A stretch of DNA of 64,000 bases from Zoroaster sp. YZ-2022 (lineage: Eukaryota; Echinodermata; Asteroidea; Forcipulatida; Zoroasteridae): NCBI GenBank assembly GCA_029582265.1, contig CM055828.1, positions 29,094,618-29,158,617 of the forward strand, given 5' to 3'. The notes beneath the pieces are model-generated. The model ran no database searches. It saw only the letters and a list, made by a program, of their open reading frames with translations, and was not told where the DNA came from. The position numbers and the translations under genes are program-made. This document shows positions 12,401 to 27,400 of the stretch, one piece after another. Position 1 is the first letter of the stretch. Each line of letters starts with the position of its first letter.

Positions 12401-15400
12401 AATTATGTACCGAGATACATGTACCTACAATGCAATTACAAATATACATCATCTTTGAAGAGTTGTGACATAAGATGAGTTTTAAGCATCGACTTAAATC
12501 TGGTTATACTATGACAAGATTTGAGTTTAGTTGGAAGATGATTCCAGAGTCTCGGAGCTGCGACAGAAAACGACCTATCACCCCAGTTCCGTTTTGAAGT
12601 TGGTTCCTTTAGGAGTGACATGTTGCTGGAGTGCAAATTGCGTGATGGAGTATAGACTTTAAGCAGTTCAGAAATATAAATTGGAGCAATGTTATTGAAA
12701 GATTTGTGAACAATTAGCATAAGTTTAAAAACAATTCTCTGTGAAACAGGAAGCCAGTGCAGTTCTTTCAAGATTGGCGTGATATGGCATGACTTTCTGG
12801 ACAAAGTCACAACACGAGCTGCTGTGTTTTGTATGTGCTGAAGACTAGATATTTGATTCTGCGGAGACCGTAAGGAGAGCATTCCGTTATCGAGCCTTGA
12901 TGTGACAAACGCATGTATAATTTGTTCAGCAGCACTTTTATTCAAGTATTTCCTAATTCGCTTATATTTCTGATATGAAATGATGATATGCACGAACAAT
13001 GTTGGAGATATGTGGTTTTAAAGTCATTGTCGAGTCAAATATAACACCCAAATTACGTGCATGTAATGAGGGGGTTATCTGCGAGTCACCAATTGTAATA
13101 AATGGAAGAGAAAATTTAGACAATTGCTGACGTGATCCAAATAGAACAAATTCTGTTTTTTCATCGTTCAATTTCAGGAAATTTTGTCTCATCCAACTTC
13201 GAATCTCTTGAATACATTTCTCCAGTGTTTTAATGCAGGAATCAGCAGGTTCTTGAGAAGATTTAAAAGTAATGTAAAGTAATGTACATTGAAGGGAAGG
13301 TACAGCATTGGTAATGCTGGCCAAACTGCTTCTATGAGTATGCTTACTCTCTTTGAATCAAGATATACATTGAAGGGAAGGTACAACATTGGTAATGTTG
13401 GCAAAACTGCCTCTATGAGTATGCTTACTCACTTTGAATCAAGATATACATTAAAGGGAAGGTACAACATTGGTAATGTTGGCAAAACTGTTTCTATGAG
13501 TATGCTTACTCTCTTTGAATCAAGATATACATTGAAGGGAAGGTACAACATTGGTAATGTTGGCAAAACTGCTTCTACGAGTATGCTTACTCTCTTTGAA
13601 TCAAGATATATACATTGAAGGGAAGGTACAACATTGGTAATGTTGGCAAAACTGCTTCTATGAGTATGCTTACTCTCTTTGAATCAAGATATACATTGAA
13701 GGGAAGGTACAACATTGGTAATGCTGGCCAAACTGCTTCTATGAGTATGCTTACTCAATTTGAATCAAGATATACATTGAAGGGAAGGTACAACATTGGT
13801 CATGTTGGCAAAACTGCTTCTATGAGTATGCTTACTCAATTTGAATCAAGATATACATTGAAGGGAAGGTACACCTTTCAGAACCCCCAATAAGAGAGAG
13901 ATTTACCAATTCACATTAAATCACCTCAAACCTACCATTTCATTTTAAACATACTGGCTATCAAATTCTTGATAGATCACACTGAACCTCTTTACTGTAC
14001 CTGGGCATGGTCTGGCCATCAACAACGATTTCGTTTCTACTGGGCTGGGCAGTGGTCACGATTGCGGGGATGTGACTTCCAAACGTCTTGTAGTTGACTT
14101 CGGCCGGAGCCGGACGCTCCTTGTCGACCCAGGTGGGAACCACATATTCATAAAGGCCCTGTAAATTATTAGAGTCAACAAAAGTTGATAATAATAATAA
14201 TTATATTGATGATATTAAAAATCTGTTCGGCAACTATGTCAGAGATCAATGGAACGCTTGCAGCATGGCCATTTTGGTGAACATCTCAACAAAGGAAAAG
14301 CCCACTGCTTGACTATATTACATTAACTCTAACCTTTCCAAATCCTCCAATACCCTCTTTGCAGAACTGAAGGATTTTGAAGGATTGGGAAGGATTAGGA
14401 AATTGCAGTGGTGAAGGATTTAGAGAAGGATTGAGGGCAAATGTGATTATTTGCTTGGTGGATAATGGAGGATAGAGGTGATATATTTGACATTAGATGA
14501 AAATGGAGGATTGAGGTCTGTCCATAAAAATGATTCTGGAGGATTGGGGTTATTAGGCCTACTTGCCTCTTAGAACATGCACATCCAGGTTTATTGTAGG
14601 TATTGCAAGGTCAGTGCTTGGGTCAGTGGACACTGTTTATTGCTCCATGCATGCAGGGAGGGTCCCTGGCCCATGTACATGTATCACAGATTAGAAACAC
14701 ATGTGTGCATATATGCAGTCTGTATACCAATGATAGTGGTCATTGAGGCTTGCTTTACTACTGAAGGATATTGGAGGATTGAGGTTGTGTGTGGGCTTAG
14801 GGAGACAGGATTAATACTATCAAATTCCTCATGAACAATTCTGAAATGGGTATCAGGTTTGCTTTCAAAATAAAATAATTAAGTAATTTTTCTTGAAAAA
14901 GAAGATTGTTTTATATTTGGTCATGAAACACCAACTTGAATGTAAAAGCGCTTGAGACAGCATGAATTAAAGCTACAACTAAAACCTCGGTTTGGCTCAG
15001 TGCCACAACACCCATTGCGTGCCTGCTCATTGTAACAGCTGATGATCGCCAAAAGATCACATGTCATCCTGTCAGACCAACAAGGTCGTATCTAAAAATA
15101 AATGCAACAAGGTCGTATGTGCAATAGTGCATAAATTTGCATACATTAAAACAACTGAGTGCAACAACGTCATATCTTCTTCCATAGGTTTTGCGTGTTC
15201 ATCCTGGAACTCTGTAAAAAGATATGACCTTGTTGCACTGAGCAAAATCCATGTCTGCAACAAGGTCGTAACTATGATACGACCTTGTTGCACTGGTGCG
15301 ATGATGTGTTGTGATGAAGTCAACTGCACAATGTTTATAATGCTTTTTTGGTCAGAATCAAGACGCTCTTCCATACCAAAAAAACAACAACAAAAAACAA

Positions 15401-18400
15401 ACAATACAGGTCGAATGACATTACATCAAATAACCCATAATCACCTCTTTTCCTCCGTCTCTTCCGTACCCACTCTGTCGATAACCTCCAAACCCGCTGG
15501 CGGCGTCAAACAAATTGTGACCGTTGACCCACACGCTTCCTGCCTTCATACTAAGTGCCACCTCCAGTCCTAGACTGACGTTCTCTGTCCAGACACTTGC
15601 AGCAAGGCCGTAGTTTGTGTTGTTCCCGAGTGTGACGGCTTCTTTAGCGGTTCGAAAGGGAAGGACGACAACAACAGGACCGAATATCTGTAATGGCACA
15701 ATAAAATGGTGTAAAATGTCAATAGGGAATATATTTTTTCCCCACACATTTTTTGAAACATTACCTGAAGGCATGTTAGATATATACGCAAACTCCATGT
15801 TCTAAAACCAATCCAATATCCTTGTTCGACAATGACACCACACATGCAGGGTCATACACAGGTCAAACTTGAACAGCGGTTACAAAAAAAGGTCACCTGT
15901 GTTACACGCTTTAACCCTAACCCCCTAGGTATTCTGGCTAGGAACTTTCCTGAATCCTCCAAAATCTATCGGTGCACTTTTGGAAACATGCCCTTATCTT
16001 CAAAATACACCATGCATTTTCGTTGATCTTTCATATTCAGCACTTATGGCCTGTACTTGTCAGGTAGTAATTTTGTCAGGTAGTAATTTTGTCAGGTAGT
16101 AATTTTGTCAGGTAGTAATTTTGTCAGGTAGTAATTTTGGCCCATTTGAAGATGTGAAAGTACCAGTTTCCACTACAGTGCTAAATTGTTCCCCAAAAGT
16201 GGCCCTTTGAGGATTTTGCAGGATTTGGGGTGGTTAAGGTTAAAGAAGACATACACACTGTGTCCTCAAGTCTGTCAACAATGCACAGCTGTTGATATAC
16301 TGTAATGTGTGCATAGTTTTGTTTATTACACAATGTGTGTACAGCCGCTTATCAAATCTGACTGGTCAACAAAAGGTCTTAATTGATAGCATTTGATTTG
16401 CCAACTGAACCATAAGGAATAAGCAACCAATCAGTTAGTCTTGGTTCTGTGTTTGTATGTTTTTGATACACGATCCAACGACGCTACACGAACGCTACAA
16501 CCGCGAAACGCTACAATCAAAAACCGCTACCACACACAAACCGCTATCAAACACAGTCTTGGGAATTTCATAGAATCTCCACCCACCCCCACCCCCACCC
16601 CCCACCCCCCCGAAAACGAGGGGACACCACTACATATACGTAAATTTGAAATGCTGGCGCGGCCCACATTTTTGATACGTGTGTGATAGCGGTATGTGAT
16701 TCGATTGGAGCGGTTCGTGACTGTAGCGGTTCGTGCAGTGCCATCGTGTGGTGTACGGTGACGGATCGTTGATTGATTGAATTTATTCGGATAAAAAGAT
16801 GATAAAAGTACAAGCCACATTACAAAAATACAAGACAAACACACCATATTTATCCAAGGGTAACCCAAAAAGCCCATAACATATATAGGCTTATTTCCAT
16901 TGGGGTCCTTACATCGTAACATCAAAAATACAAATACAAATTACAAATGTGAAAGACAAAGACAGTTCAAGATACCACCACACCCCAAAGAAGGAACAAA
17001 TTATGCTTCCCTGAATTTAGCTTGTGTATCGTGTATCAAAAACGTACAAACACAGTCTTGAACCAAGACTACTTATTAGCAAGATGGGGGTAACCGACTT
17101 GTGGGGTACCATTGTCCCTATTGTGTCAGTATACCTCTAGGTCTTAGTATAGGCCTCCAACACACTGCAGCCAACCTTATCTCTAGGTCTAAGTATAGAC
17201 CTCCAACACACTGCAGCCAACCTTATCTCTAGGTCTAAGTATAGACCTCCAACACACTGCAGCCAACCTTTTTGTCAGATTTGGGACAATATCGTCATAA
17301 TCAAAAGGGCACGGAATTGGAGTGCCAGTTTTTAGATCAACTCAGTGACTGAAAATAAATAAATACCCCACATGATAAGGTCATATTGCCGTTGCTGCTG
17401 CATAAATGAGCCAGTGATTGTCAGTCACTGTGTTCATCTTAAACTAGGACACCGATTCCATGCCCTGTTGAAAGTCTGCTCTGATCGTGACGATACTGGC
17501 CCTTTACGGCAAGTATTTATGATCATAGCATTGATCTCAATACATAGAAGAGGCCAGACGTACTTCCATCCGAGACTGGTCCCCTGTCTACAGGCTCCAG
17601 CTGTACCACTCAAAGGATTTCATTGGATACGTTAACCCTCCTACACATAGAGGCCACTGTAAACCACTGAATGTCCAATGTGTTGTACACATCCTTAACC
17701 CTCCTACACATAGAGGCCACTGTAAACCACTAAATGTCCAATGTGTTGTACACATCCTTAACCCTCCTACACATAGAGGCCACTGTAAACCACTGAATGT
17801 CCAATGTGTTGTACACATCCTTAACCCTCCTACACATAGAGGCCACTGTAAACCACTAAATGTCCAATGTGTTGTACACATCCTTAACCCTCCTACACAT
17901 AGAGGCCACTGTAAACCACTGAATGTCCAATGTGTTGTACACATCCCAACCCTCCTGCACATAGAGGCCACTGTAAACCACTGAATGTCCAATGTGTTGT
18001 ACACATCCTTAAACCTCCTACACATAGAGGCCACTGTAAACCACTGAATGTCCAATGTGTTGTACACATCCTTAACCCTCCTACACATAGAGGCCACTGT
18101 AAACCACTAAATGTCCAATGTGTTGTACACATCCTTAACCCTCCTACACATAGAGGCCACTGTAAACCACAGAAAGTCCAATGGTGTGTACACGTCCTTA
18201 AGCCTCCTACACATAGAGGCCACTGTAAACCACTCAATGTCCAATGTGTTGTACACATCCCAACCCTCCTACACATAGAGGCCACTGTAAACCACTGAAT
18301 GTCCAATGTGTTGTACACATCCTTAACCCTCCTACACATAGAGGCCACTGTAAACCACTGAATGTCCAATGTGTTGTACACATCCTTAACCCTCCTACAC

Positions 18401-21400
18401 ATAGAGGCCACTGTAAACCACTCAATGTCCAATGTGTTGTACACATCCTTAACCCTCCTACACATAGAGGCCACTGTAAACCACTAAATGTCCAATGTGT
18501 TGTACACATCCTTAACCCTCCTACACATAGAGGCCACTGTAAACCACTGAATGTCCAATGTGTTGTACACATCCTTAACCCTCCTACACATAGAGGCCAC
18601 TGTAAACCACTGAATGTCCAATGTGTTGTACACATCCTTAACCCTCCTACACATAGAGGCCACTGTAAACCACTAAATGTCCAATGTGTTGTACACATCC
18701 TTAACCCTCCTACACATAGAGGCCACTGTAAACCACTGAATGTCCAATGTGTTGTACACATCCTTAACCCTCCTACACATAGAGGCCACTGTAAACCACT
18801 GAATGTCCAATGTGTTGTACACATCCTTAACCCTCCTACACATAGAGGCCACTGTAAACCACTGAATGTCCAATGTGTTGTACACATCCTTAACCCTCCT
18901 ACACATAGGCCACTGTAAACCACTGAATGTCCAATGTGTTGTACATCTCAACCTCCTACACATAGGCCACTGTAAACCACTGAATGTCCAATGTGTTGTA
19001 CACATCCTTAACCCTCCTACACATAGAGGCCACTGTAAACCACTAAATGTCCAATGTGTTGTACACATCCTTAACCCTCCTACACATAGAGGCCACTGTA
19101 AACCACTGAATGTCCAATGTGTTGTACACATCCTTAACCCTCCTACACATAGAGGCCACTGTAAACCACTGAATGTCCAATGTGTTGTACACATCCAACC
19201 CTCCTACACATAGAGGCCACTGTAAACCACTGAATGTCCAATGTGTTGTACACATCCTTAACCCTCCTACACATAGAGGCCACTGTAAACCACTGAATGT
19301 CCAATGTGTTGTACACATCCTTAACCCTCCTACACATAGAGGCCACTGTAAACCACTGAATGTCCAATGTGTTGTACACATCCTTAACCCTCCTACACAT
19401 AGAGGCCACTGTAAACCACTGAATGTCCAATGTGTTGTACACATCCTTAACCCTCCTACACATAGAGGCCACTGTAAACCACTGAATGTCCAATGTGTTG
19501 TACACATCCTTAACCCTCCTACACATAGAGGCCACTGTAAACCACTGAATGTCCAATGTGTTGTACACATCCTTAACCCTCCTACACATAGAGGCCACTG
19601 TAAACCACTAAATGTCCAATGTGTTGTACACATCCTTAACCCTCCTACACATAGAGGCCACTGTAAACCACTAAATGTCCAATGTGTTGTACACATCCTT
19701 AACCCTCCTACACATAGAGGCCACTGTAAACCACTAAATGTCCAATGTGTTGTACACATCCTTAACCCTCCTACACATAGAGGCCACTGTAAACCACTAA
19801 ATGTCCAATGTGTTGTACACATCCCAACCCTCCTACACATAGAGGCCACTGTAAACCACTAAATGTCCAATGTGTTGTACACATCCTTAACCCTCCTACA
19901 CATAGAGGCCACTGTAAACTACTAAATGTCCAATGTGTTGTACACATCCTTAACCCTCCTACACATAGAGGCCACTGTGAACCACTAAATGTCCAATGTG
20001 TTGTACACACATCCTTAACCCTCCTACACATAGAGACCACTGTGAACCACTAAATGTCCAATGTGTTGTACACATCCTTAACCCTCCTACACATAGAGGC
20101 CACTGTGAACCACTAAATGTCCAATGTGTTGTACACATCCTTAACCCTCCTACACATAGAGGCCACTGTAAACCACTAAATGTCCAATGTGTTGTACACA
20201 TCCTTAACCCTCCTACACATAGAGGCCACTGTAAACCACTAAATGTCCAATGTGTTGTACACATCCTTAACCCTCCTACACATAGAGGCCACTGTAAACC
20301 ACTAAAATTAATGTCCAATGTGTTGTACACATCCTTAACCCTCCTACACATAGAGGCCACTGTAAACCACTAAAATTAATGTCCAATGTGTTGTACACAT
20401 CCTTAACCCTCCTACACATAGAGGCCACTGTAAACCACTAAATGTCCAATGTGTTGTACACATCCTTAACCCTCCTACACATAGAGGCCACTGTAAACCA
20501 CTACATGTCCAATGTGTTGTACACATCCTTAACCCTCCTACACATAGAGGCCACTGTAAACCACTAAATGTCCAATGTGTTGTACACATCCTTAACCCTC
20601 CTACACATAGAGGCCACTGTAAACCACTAAATGTCCAATGTGTTGTACACATCCTTAACCCTCCTGCACATAGAGGCCACTGTAAACCACTAAATGTCCA
20701 ATGTGTTGTACACATCCTTAACCCTCCTACACATTGAGGCCACTGTAAACCACTGAATGTCCAATGTGTTGTACACATCCTTAACCCTCCTACACATAGA
20801 GGCCACTGTAAACCACTAAATGTCCAATGTGTTGTACACATCCTTAACCCTCCTACACATAGAGGCCACTGTAAACCACTAAAATTAATGTCCAATGTGT
20901 TGTACACATCCTTAACCCTCCTACACATAGAGGCCACTGTAAACCACTAAATGTCCAATGTGTTGTACACATCCTTAACCCTCCTACACATAGAGGCCAC
21001 TGTAAACCACTACATGTCCAATGTGTTGTACACATCCTAACCCTCCTACACATAGAGGCCACTGTAAACCACTAAATGTCCAATGTGTTGTACACATCCT
21101 AACCCTCCTACACATAGAGGCCACTGTAAACCACTGAATGGCCAATGTGTTGTACACATCCTTAACCCTCCTACACATAGAGGCCACTGTAAACCACTAA
21201 ATGTCCAATGTGTTGTACACATCCTTAACCCTCCTGCACATAGAGGCCACTGTAAACCACTAAATGTCCAATGTGTTGTACACATCCTTAACCCTCCTAC
21301 ACATTGAGGCCACTGTAAACCACTGAATGTCCAATGTGTTGTACACATCCTTAACCCTCCTACACATAGAGGCCACTGTAAACCACTAAATGTCCAATGT

Positions 21401-24400
21401 GTTGTACACACATTGTTTGTGCATATAGCCACACTGACCCTTTGAAGTAATCTCCAATGTACATACATGCATACAAAGACACATGTATACCACAGTTGAC
21501 CTTATTTTCAGCAGGTTATACTGTAAACAAACTCCCAATAATAAATCACCATCAGCCACTGAGACCAATAAACCATACCAAGCCTCCATCATCCATTGGG
21601 ATTTTCAGCTGTTATTTTGTAAACACAGACTCTCCATAGTAACCTACAGTACCGCTAACAGTAAACAAATCACGATGCATTATAAATTCCTAAGTATCGT
21701 GAACGGTTACCGTGATGTTCAACATGATACCGGCTTATCAAGGGATTAACATACCAGATCACTATGCATGATCTTGTGGGTTTTTTTATAGCTCAAACCG
21801 GCGCCGCTAATCCATTAACGTGGCTAACCTGCATGGTACACGTTGTGGTTTTTGCTTATCAAGTCTTGTGACGATAGCGTGTGTTAATGAGCACGGTACA
21901 CGCTACAGCGATAGTGCTTTGGACAGTCCGCTGACAGAACGGCCCGAGTGCACTGATGCCTAGCCGAGTTAATGAGGCTGGCCTGGCTCAGGCCCTTTGT
22001 TAGTTAATGAATATTCAAGACTTCGGATGTCCCATTTATTCATCTGCGTACTCAGCGGACTCCGTTGATGCTTTTGTTGAGGTTTACTCCAGCGCGCACG
22101 CCAAAAGTTCGATCAACTTCCGTTATTATTTTCGTCCATTCGACGGCCATTATATCTTCATAGTATCTTCGCCAAACTTGTTAACAAATCGACCCTATTT
22201 TCTTTTCCTGATTATCGGTGGTTTTTGTGGCTTCAAATGTCCTGGATCGTTTTAAAATTCGACGTCCCGCCATGGCCCGCCACGTCTGATTTTTCAGCCG
22301 ATCACGACGGCTGGAATTAACCAGGGGCATTTTCAAGTCCGATCTCCGGCGCGCGATTGGCAGCCACTTGCCGAAACCATAATAATGTTCCTTGCCCGCT
22401 ATCTGCATTTTCCCCCACATTGCGTTTGTGCTTGTTCCTAGATTACGCGCCGGCCATTACTTAGTTCGCTAGCAGTACATTTATGATGCTAAACGGTTAT
22501 AAAGAACTGTGCTGTCCTCTTTATTCCTGTATTTATTTTAAACTGTTTTTTCTACGGCGATTTCCGGAACCTCAAAGGGTTGCGTCGACAAACCAACATT
22601 CTGGAACAACAATGGAACTGTCAATCATTTCTTCTAGGGAAATTTATTGTAGGGAGGAATATACACCGAGTGTATTTAAAAGAATACAAAAAATATTTCT
22701 TTTGGATTTCGGACAGATCTGAAGAAGCACTACGCCAATAAAAGCTCATATTTGTCTGTTCTTTGCAATTTTTTTCCAGGCAACAGGGATAGGGAATTTA
22801 TCTGGTGCAGGGTAAAAGCCCCAGTCTGCTAGTATAAAAGTGAAACCTGAATAATGTTTTTGTTGGGGACGCTAATGATAATGCTTTATTATTATTATTT
22901 TTGTCCCCGTCCATCAGAATATATTTAATAATGGGTACAAGTAATTTTAATTTTTAAAACATAGTTGTTGTCCCACGATTGGTAAATCCCTGGGCCTCCT
23001 TGACTTTATTGAGTATCATGAACGTATCGTATTACAACTACATTTCCAGCAGCTTGGAGGAGGAATTCGTTTGAAGATAAATATTTAACTACAAAGAAAT
23101 CGTCAATCATTCCGTCTGTCTGAGAAAAGGAGTATTCCTAAAGTGTGTCAAAAACTATTTGGGTGGAATTATGTGTCTGAACATATTAAAATGCTTCAAA
23201 ATCCTTCCTTTTAATTTGTTATAGGTCTGACCACTTCTGCGTGTACATACACACAAATTGAGGATACGTATGTACATTTATTTATTATTTTTCGGGGTGA
23301 CCAGTACCCAGGGTTTCCATTTCCATATAAAATGTGTAGAGCAGTAAATAGTCAAATAGTTTCAGTAGTGTCAACTCTTCTTGGCAGTGTTCCAAAGACC
23401 TGGATGTTCTGATTTCTGGAAATGTCGGCACCGCACCTGGGACAAAACAACTGTGGGAAAATTTGGACACCTGGAAAAAGTGGGCGTATTATAAGGACTT
23501 TGACTCATGGAACAACCAATCATATTTACAGATACTCGCCCATCTACTATCTTGTTCATTGATTGGACATTTTTCTCATTCGGTGATGTATGAGCCCGAT
23601 AAATATATTTAAATTCTTTAAATACTCGGTCGGCATCGCTAACTTATCTAACAAGGCACTTATTGTTTTGGTGCAACCCTGGTAACAGTGCTGTCATGGC
23701 AACATCATGGATTTCAACCATAGGGAAAAATAACAATTGCCTGATCATCTAGTCGTCCTTGCGCGAGCTGAAAATTATCGTTCCTTATTTAATTGAATTA
23801 ATTTCAGGGAACGATTTCGTTCAAAATTTTTGCATAGCTGCATAGCTGCGATGCAAAAACTGAATTTGCATAGCAAAATAATTTTTTTGTATAGCAATCT
23901 GTGAATTTTTAATAGCAAATTTAAAAATGCTTAAAATTACAGTATGTAGTGTGCATAGGGTAAAGGTTTTTTTTTTTAAAGAGGCACTCTAAGGTCAAAT
24001 TCAGTTTTGTGATGCACTCATTTTCCAATAGATAGAGTCCTTATTAAAATGTGAAAAAATTACAAGTCTCTAACTTCACTTTAAAGTGGTGTAACATATC
24101 ATTTTATTTGATACCCTTTCAGAGCGATATTTGAAACATGACGTCACTATTTTCTTACGGTAAATGAGTCTGTAACATTCCATACAGGAATTTTTTGTTT
24201 GTCAAAAAGTGAATTTCAACGCCGATTTGATCAAATATTGTGGAGATTCAGGAATGAACTGCAAATTCACCGTACAAAAATGTAGAGATCCATTTATTTG
24301 AAATGTGACGTCACTGTTGTCTTTGGATGTTTACAAATTTCACACAGGAAGGTTATCAAATAAAATGACATTTTACATCACTTTAACGTGTGGTTAGAGA

Positions 24401-27400
24401 CTAATTTTTTGGGGTAATTTTTTCACACTTTAATAAGGACTCTAGTTATTGGAAAATCACAAAACTAAATTTGACCTTAGAGCCCCTCTTTAAGGCTTTA
24501 CTGTCGTTTGGTTCATAATATGAATGTCCAAATTTTACCAGAAATAATAATTTTTAGTGTCCGGAAATTAGTGTAACCGTTATTTTGCCAAATTGCAATC
24601 ATTCATGAAAGTTAGTCCTCCGTCCATTTTCTTTTTTTGTTACATTATTATCGATCGCTAAAACAGAGGCAATATCACAAAAATAAATTGCCGACTGCGA
24701 CATGTTCGGGTGCTTTTCAAAGTGAATTTCGCCGAGTGTAACGTTACTTTGTGGTATGATCAAGCTTGATTTTGATTATTAAAAATCTAATCAATTGATC
24801 CTTGGCCCAAGGCCAACCCGTCCACAAAATTTTATCAAAATCCGTCCATAAATTTTTGCGTAATCGTGCTGACAGACAGACAAATAAACACCGGAAAACA
24901 TAACCTCCTTTGCAGAGGTAACAAACAGACATACCACACAATTTGTGCGGCTTAACAAACATAATACTTACCCGAATCCTCGGAGTTACATTCTGTCCAT
25001 TGGCATTCTTCGGTTGTTAGTAGAGTATTTATTACACTCTTTCAACTTCATTTAATTTTACAAAATACTTTATATATATAAATCTCTGATATTCAATAAT
25101 CATTTATCAACACTCCAATCACATTTACATTTTTTTTAATTCAATTATTATTTTGTTTTTAAAGGTGGAACCATGCAGTTGCTTTACGGTAGCTTATGGT
25201 CTTTTGAGGTAGGAGAGAAACGGCATTTTAAATCCCAACACTAATTTAAATTTTAAACAGTACATGTTGGAAATAAAGCTAATTTTATGATGAAAAATTC
25301 TGCCTTTTTAAATTTAATTTTAATAACAAGTATTAAAAAAATCAAAATTACGGAGTAACACTACAGGATAGAACAGCCGACAAATCAATGACGGTGACGT
25401 ATGCATTGCGTTTGTAGTTACAAGATATCACGTGACTCCTTACATTGCCGTTTCGTTTATTGTGCATGACCCCCATGCAGTATGAAAAACAACGTACATT
25501 TTTTTTTCTGATTTTTTTTTTTTTTTCCTCGTTTAATCTTATTTTCTGTGTTGAACTAGGATATATTTTACAAGATTGCAAGTAATTAAGTAACTGCACA
25601 CTTAAAAACAAGAAACTAACATGGAAGTCGATATTCTGAGAGCAGAAGCTCGAGTTCATCGCTGCTCCATCCCGACACGCGCTCGACCGCGTTACAAAAA
25701 TCCAACTCGTCGTCGTGGTCAGTGGTTTCCGAAACTGATTTCATAGCGTTCTTCAGTGATTTTCTTTACAAACTAAAAAGTAAAATAAAGTTCAACTCCT
25801 CTACTTTAACATAATTATTCCGAAATTTTATATTTCGAGGTATTTTTAGGGAAAAACATTAATTCCTTATCAAATCGTCGTTTGCCATTCCGGGACGCCA
25901 TTTTGAATATTCTCGGACCATACCCATGAAAGCTTGGGCTTTTCCGAGTCTATTTTTAGATTCTGGATCGCTTACGTTGACAGGAACGCCGGAATCTACA
26001 ATTTTGAGCGCTTATCGCATATCGGGGACCAAAATCTCAACGATAAGCGGCGCTTCCGCGATTCACGGTCGATCGGAGGTGTTTTCAAATGGTGTTTAGT
26101 ACAAGATTTTCGGACCCAATCAACCCCAAAACACACGATGGAATGATAAAACAACACACATCACTATACTGGTATTAAAAAAAAACCAATTATATAATTT
26201 TCCTTCGCTGATTGTACGGTACAAAATCAACATTTTATTCACCATTTAAAGTCGTACGCGCCTCCGACCATTAAAATGTTGAAAACTTTGGACGGCCCTT
26301 AGTTCAGCAGACTTCAATGGTACCGAAAACCGGATGCGGTTAACCTAAATTGCCAAAATGGTTGGGATCATGTCGGACGAAAACGTAACACGATGTATCA
26401 ATTGCGGTTTGCTATCGAGCGCTAATCGCCTCGATGCATGTTTGCTTGTTTTTACGACGGATGTTTATGGCCTAAATATCATGTATCGTGTCGATTAGGA
26501 CTCGATAAAATAGCATGTATTGAACAACGTGTTCATGCTACGTTATTATCGTGTCGGGGTCATGATAAGTAGGGTTTATCATGCATCGTGATTTGTTTAC
26601 TGTTAGCGGTACTGTACCACCAGCCACTGAGTCTGGAACAAAGTAATATGCCCTGCAATATGTCAATCACAAACCACTAAAACCAACAGACATATGAGGC
26701 ATTATGTTACTATGCAGTATAGCTATGAGGAGCCACTGCCTACCATAGCAATGGCTTGGAGTGGCCTGAATGGGTTGTTTCAAAAATTTCACTGATTGTA
26801 GGAGGGTTAACGCGGTGTGCTGAAGATCTGACGTCACGCTTCGAGACTTGCACGCTAGCTACCAACCAAGGTCAAAGTTCAGCATCGGGAAAAACATGGC
26901 GGCTGCACGGCCAGGATCTGGCATAATTCACGTGCCTCTAGCTCAAAGCGTGACATCAGATCGTCATGCTACTTCCATCCCAGCCTCGGTTTGATCACAT
27001 GGATATCTATGAGAGAAAAAAACCAAGATGACTACAACACAATGAAGGTCTATTTACCTCTTCCATGACAACTTTGGAAGACGTCTGAACATTGTTGATA
27101 ATCGTGGGTGGGTAGAAACAGCCATGCGCTGGAACACACTCCAGGTTTTGAATAATCTATGGAAGAGACCACATGTAAATAACAACGGTCTTAATACAGA
27201 GGATTTAAAGGTTAGAGGGCACAGTCACGACCAGCAGGGCATGGAATCGGAGTGCTAGTTTTAGATGAACTCAGTGACTGAAAATAGTACCCTGTAAGCA
27301 GGAGGTCGTGGGTTCGAATCCCACCCGAGTCACCTGTAAAGTTTTTTCCACAGACACTCAGTAAGTAACGCGTATACAGTGCTATACACACGTCGGTGTA

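Larger units (their letters stand above)
21647..26614. mobile_element. 5.0-kb element with perfect 34-bp terminal inverted repeats
   Basis: The ends are CAGTACCGCTAACAGTAAAC plus AAATCACGATGCAT and the exact complement, flanked by TA on both sides (21645-21646 and 26615-26616). TA duplications and a CAGT terminus suggest Tc1/mariner-like, but no DDE transposase was recognised. It contains the MITE at 23980-24489 and GC-richer blocks near 22020-22450 and 25640-26450. Confidence 0.65.
17636..26806. mobile_element. Composite TTAA element: amplified left end, nested 5-kb element, right end
   Basis: The left end TTAA/CCCTCCTACACATAG (17632) and right end TGTAGGAGGG/TTAA (26807-26810) are inverted. 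The non-array parts (21413-21646 and 26615-26806) align with a single-unit copy of the same family at 34831-35254, for example AATGGCTTGGAGTGGCCTGA near the right end. The 5-kb insertion at 21647-26614 separates them. Confidence 0.7.

Noticed and set aside
17588..21592. Many long open frames on both strands with Cys/His-rich repeats
   Set aside because: They are translations of the 63-bp satellite, whose period is a multiple of three. They exist in several frames at once, so they are not genes.
24744..24962. Minus-strand frame with an [15 protein letters not shown] stretch
   Set aside because: It looks like a fragment of a dispersed repeat, and no family could be named with confidence.
26894..26992. 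Small frame starting [12 protein letters not shown] on the plus strand
   Set aside because: Good start context, but it overlaps a short inverted repeat, has no domain, and no splice or transcript evidence can be judged.
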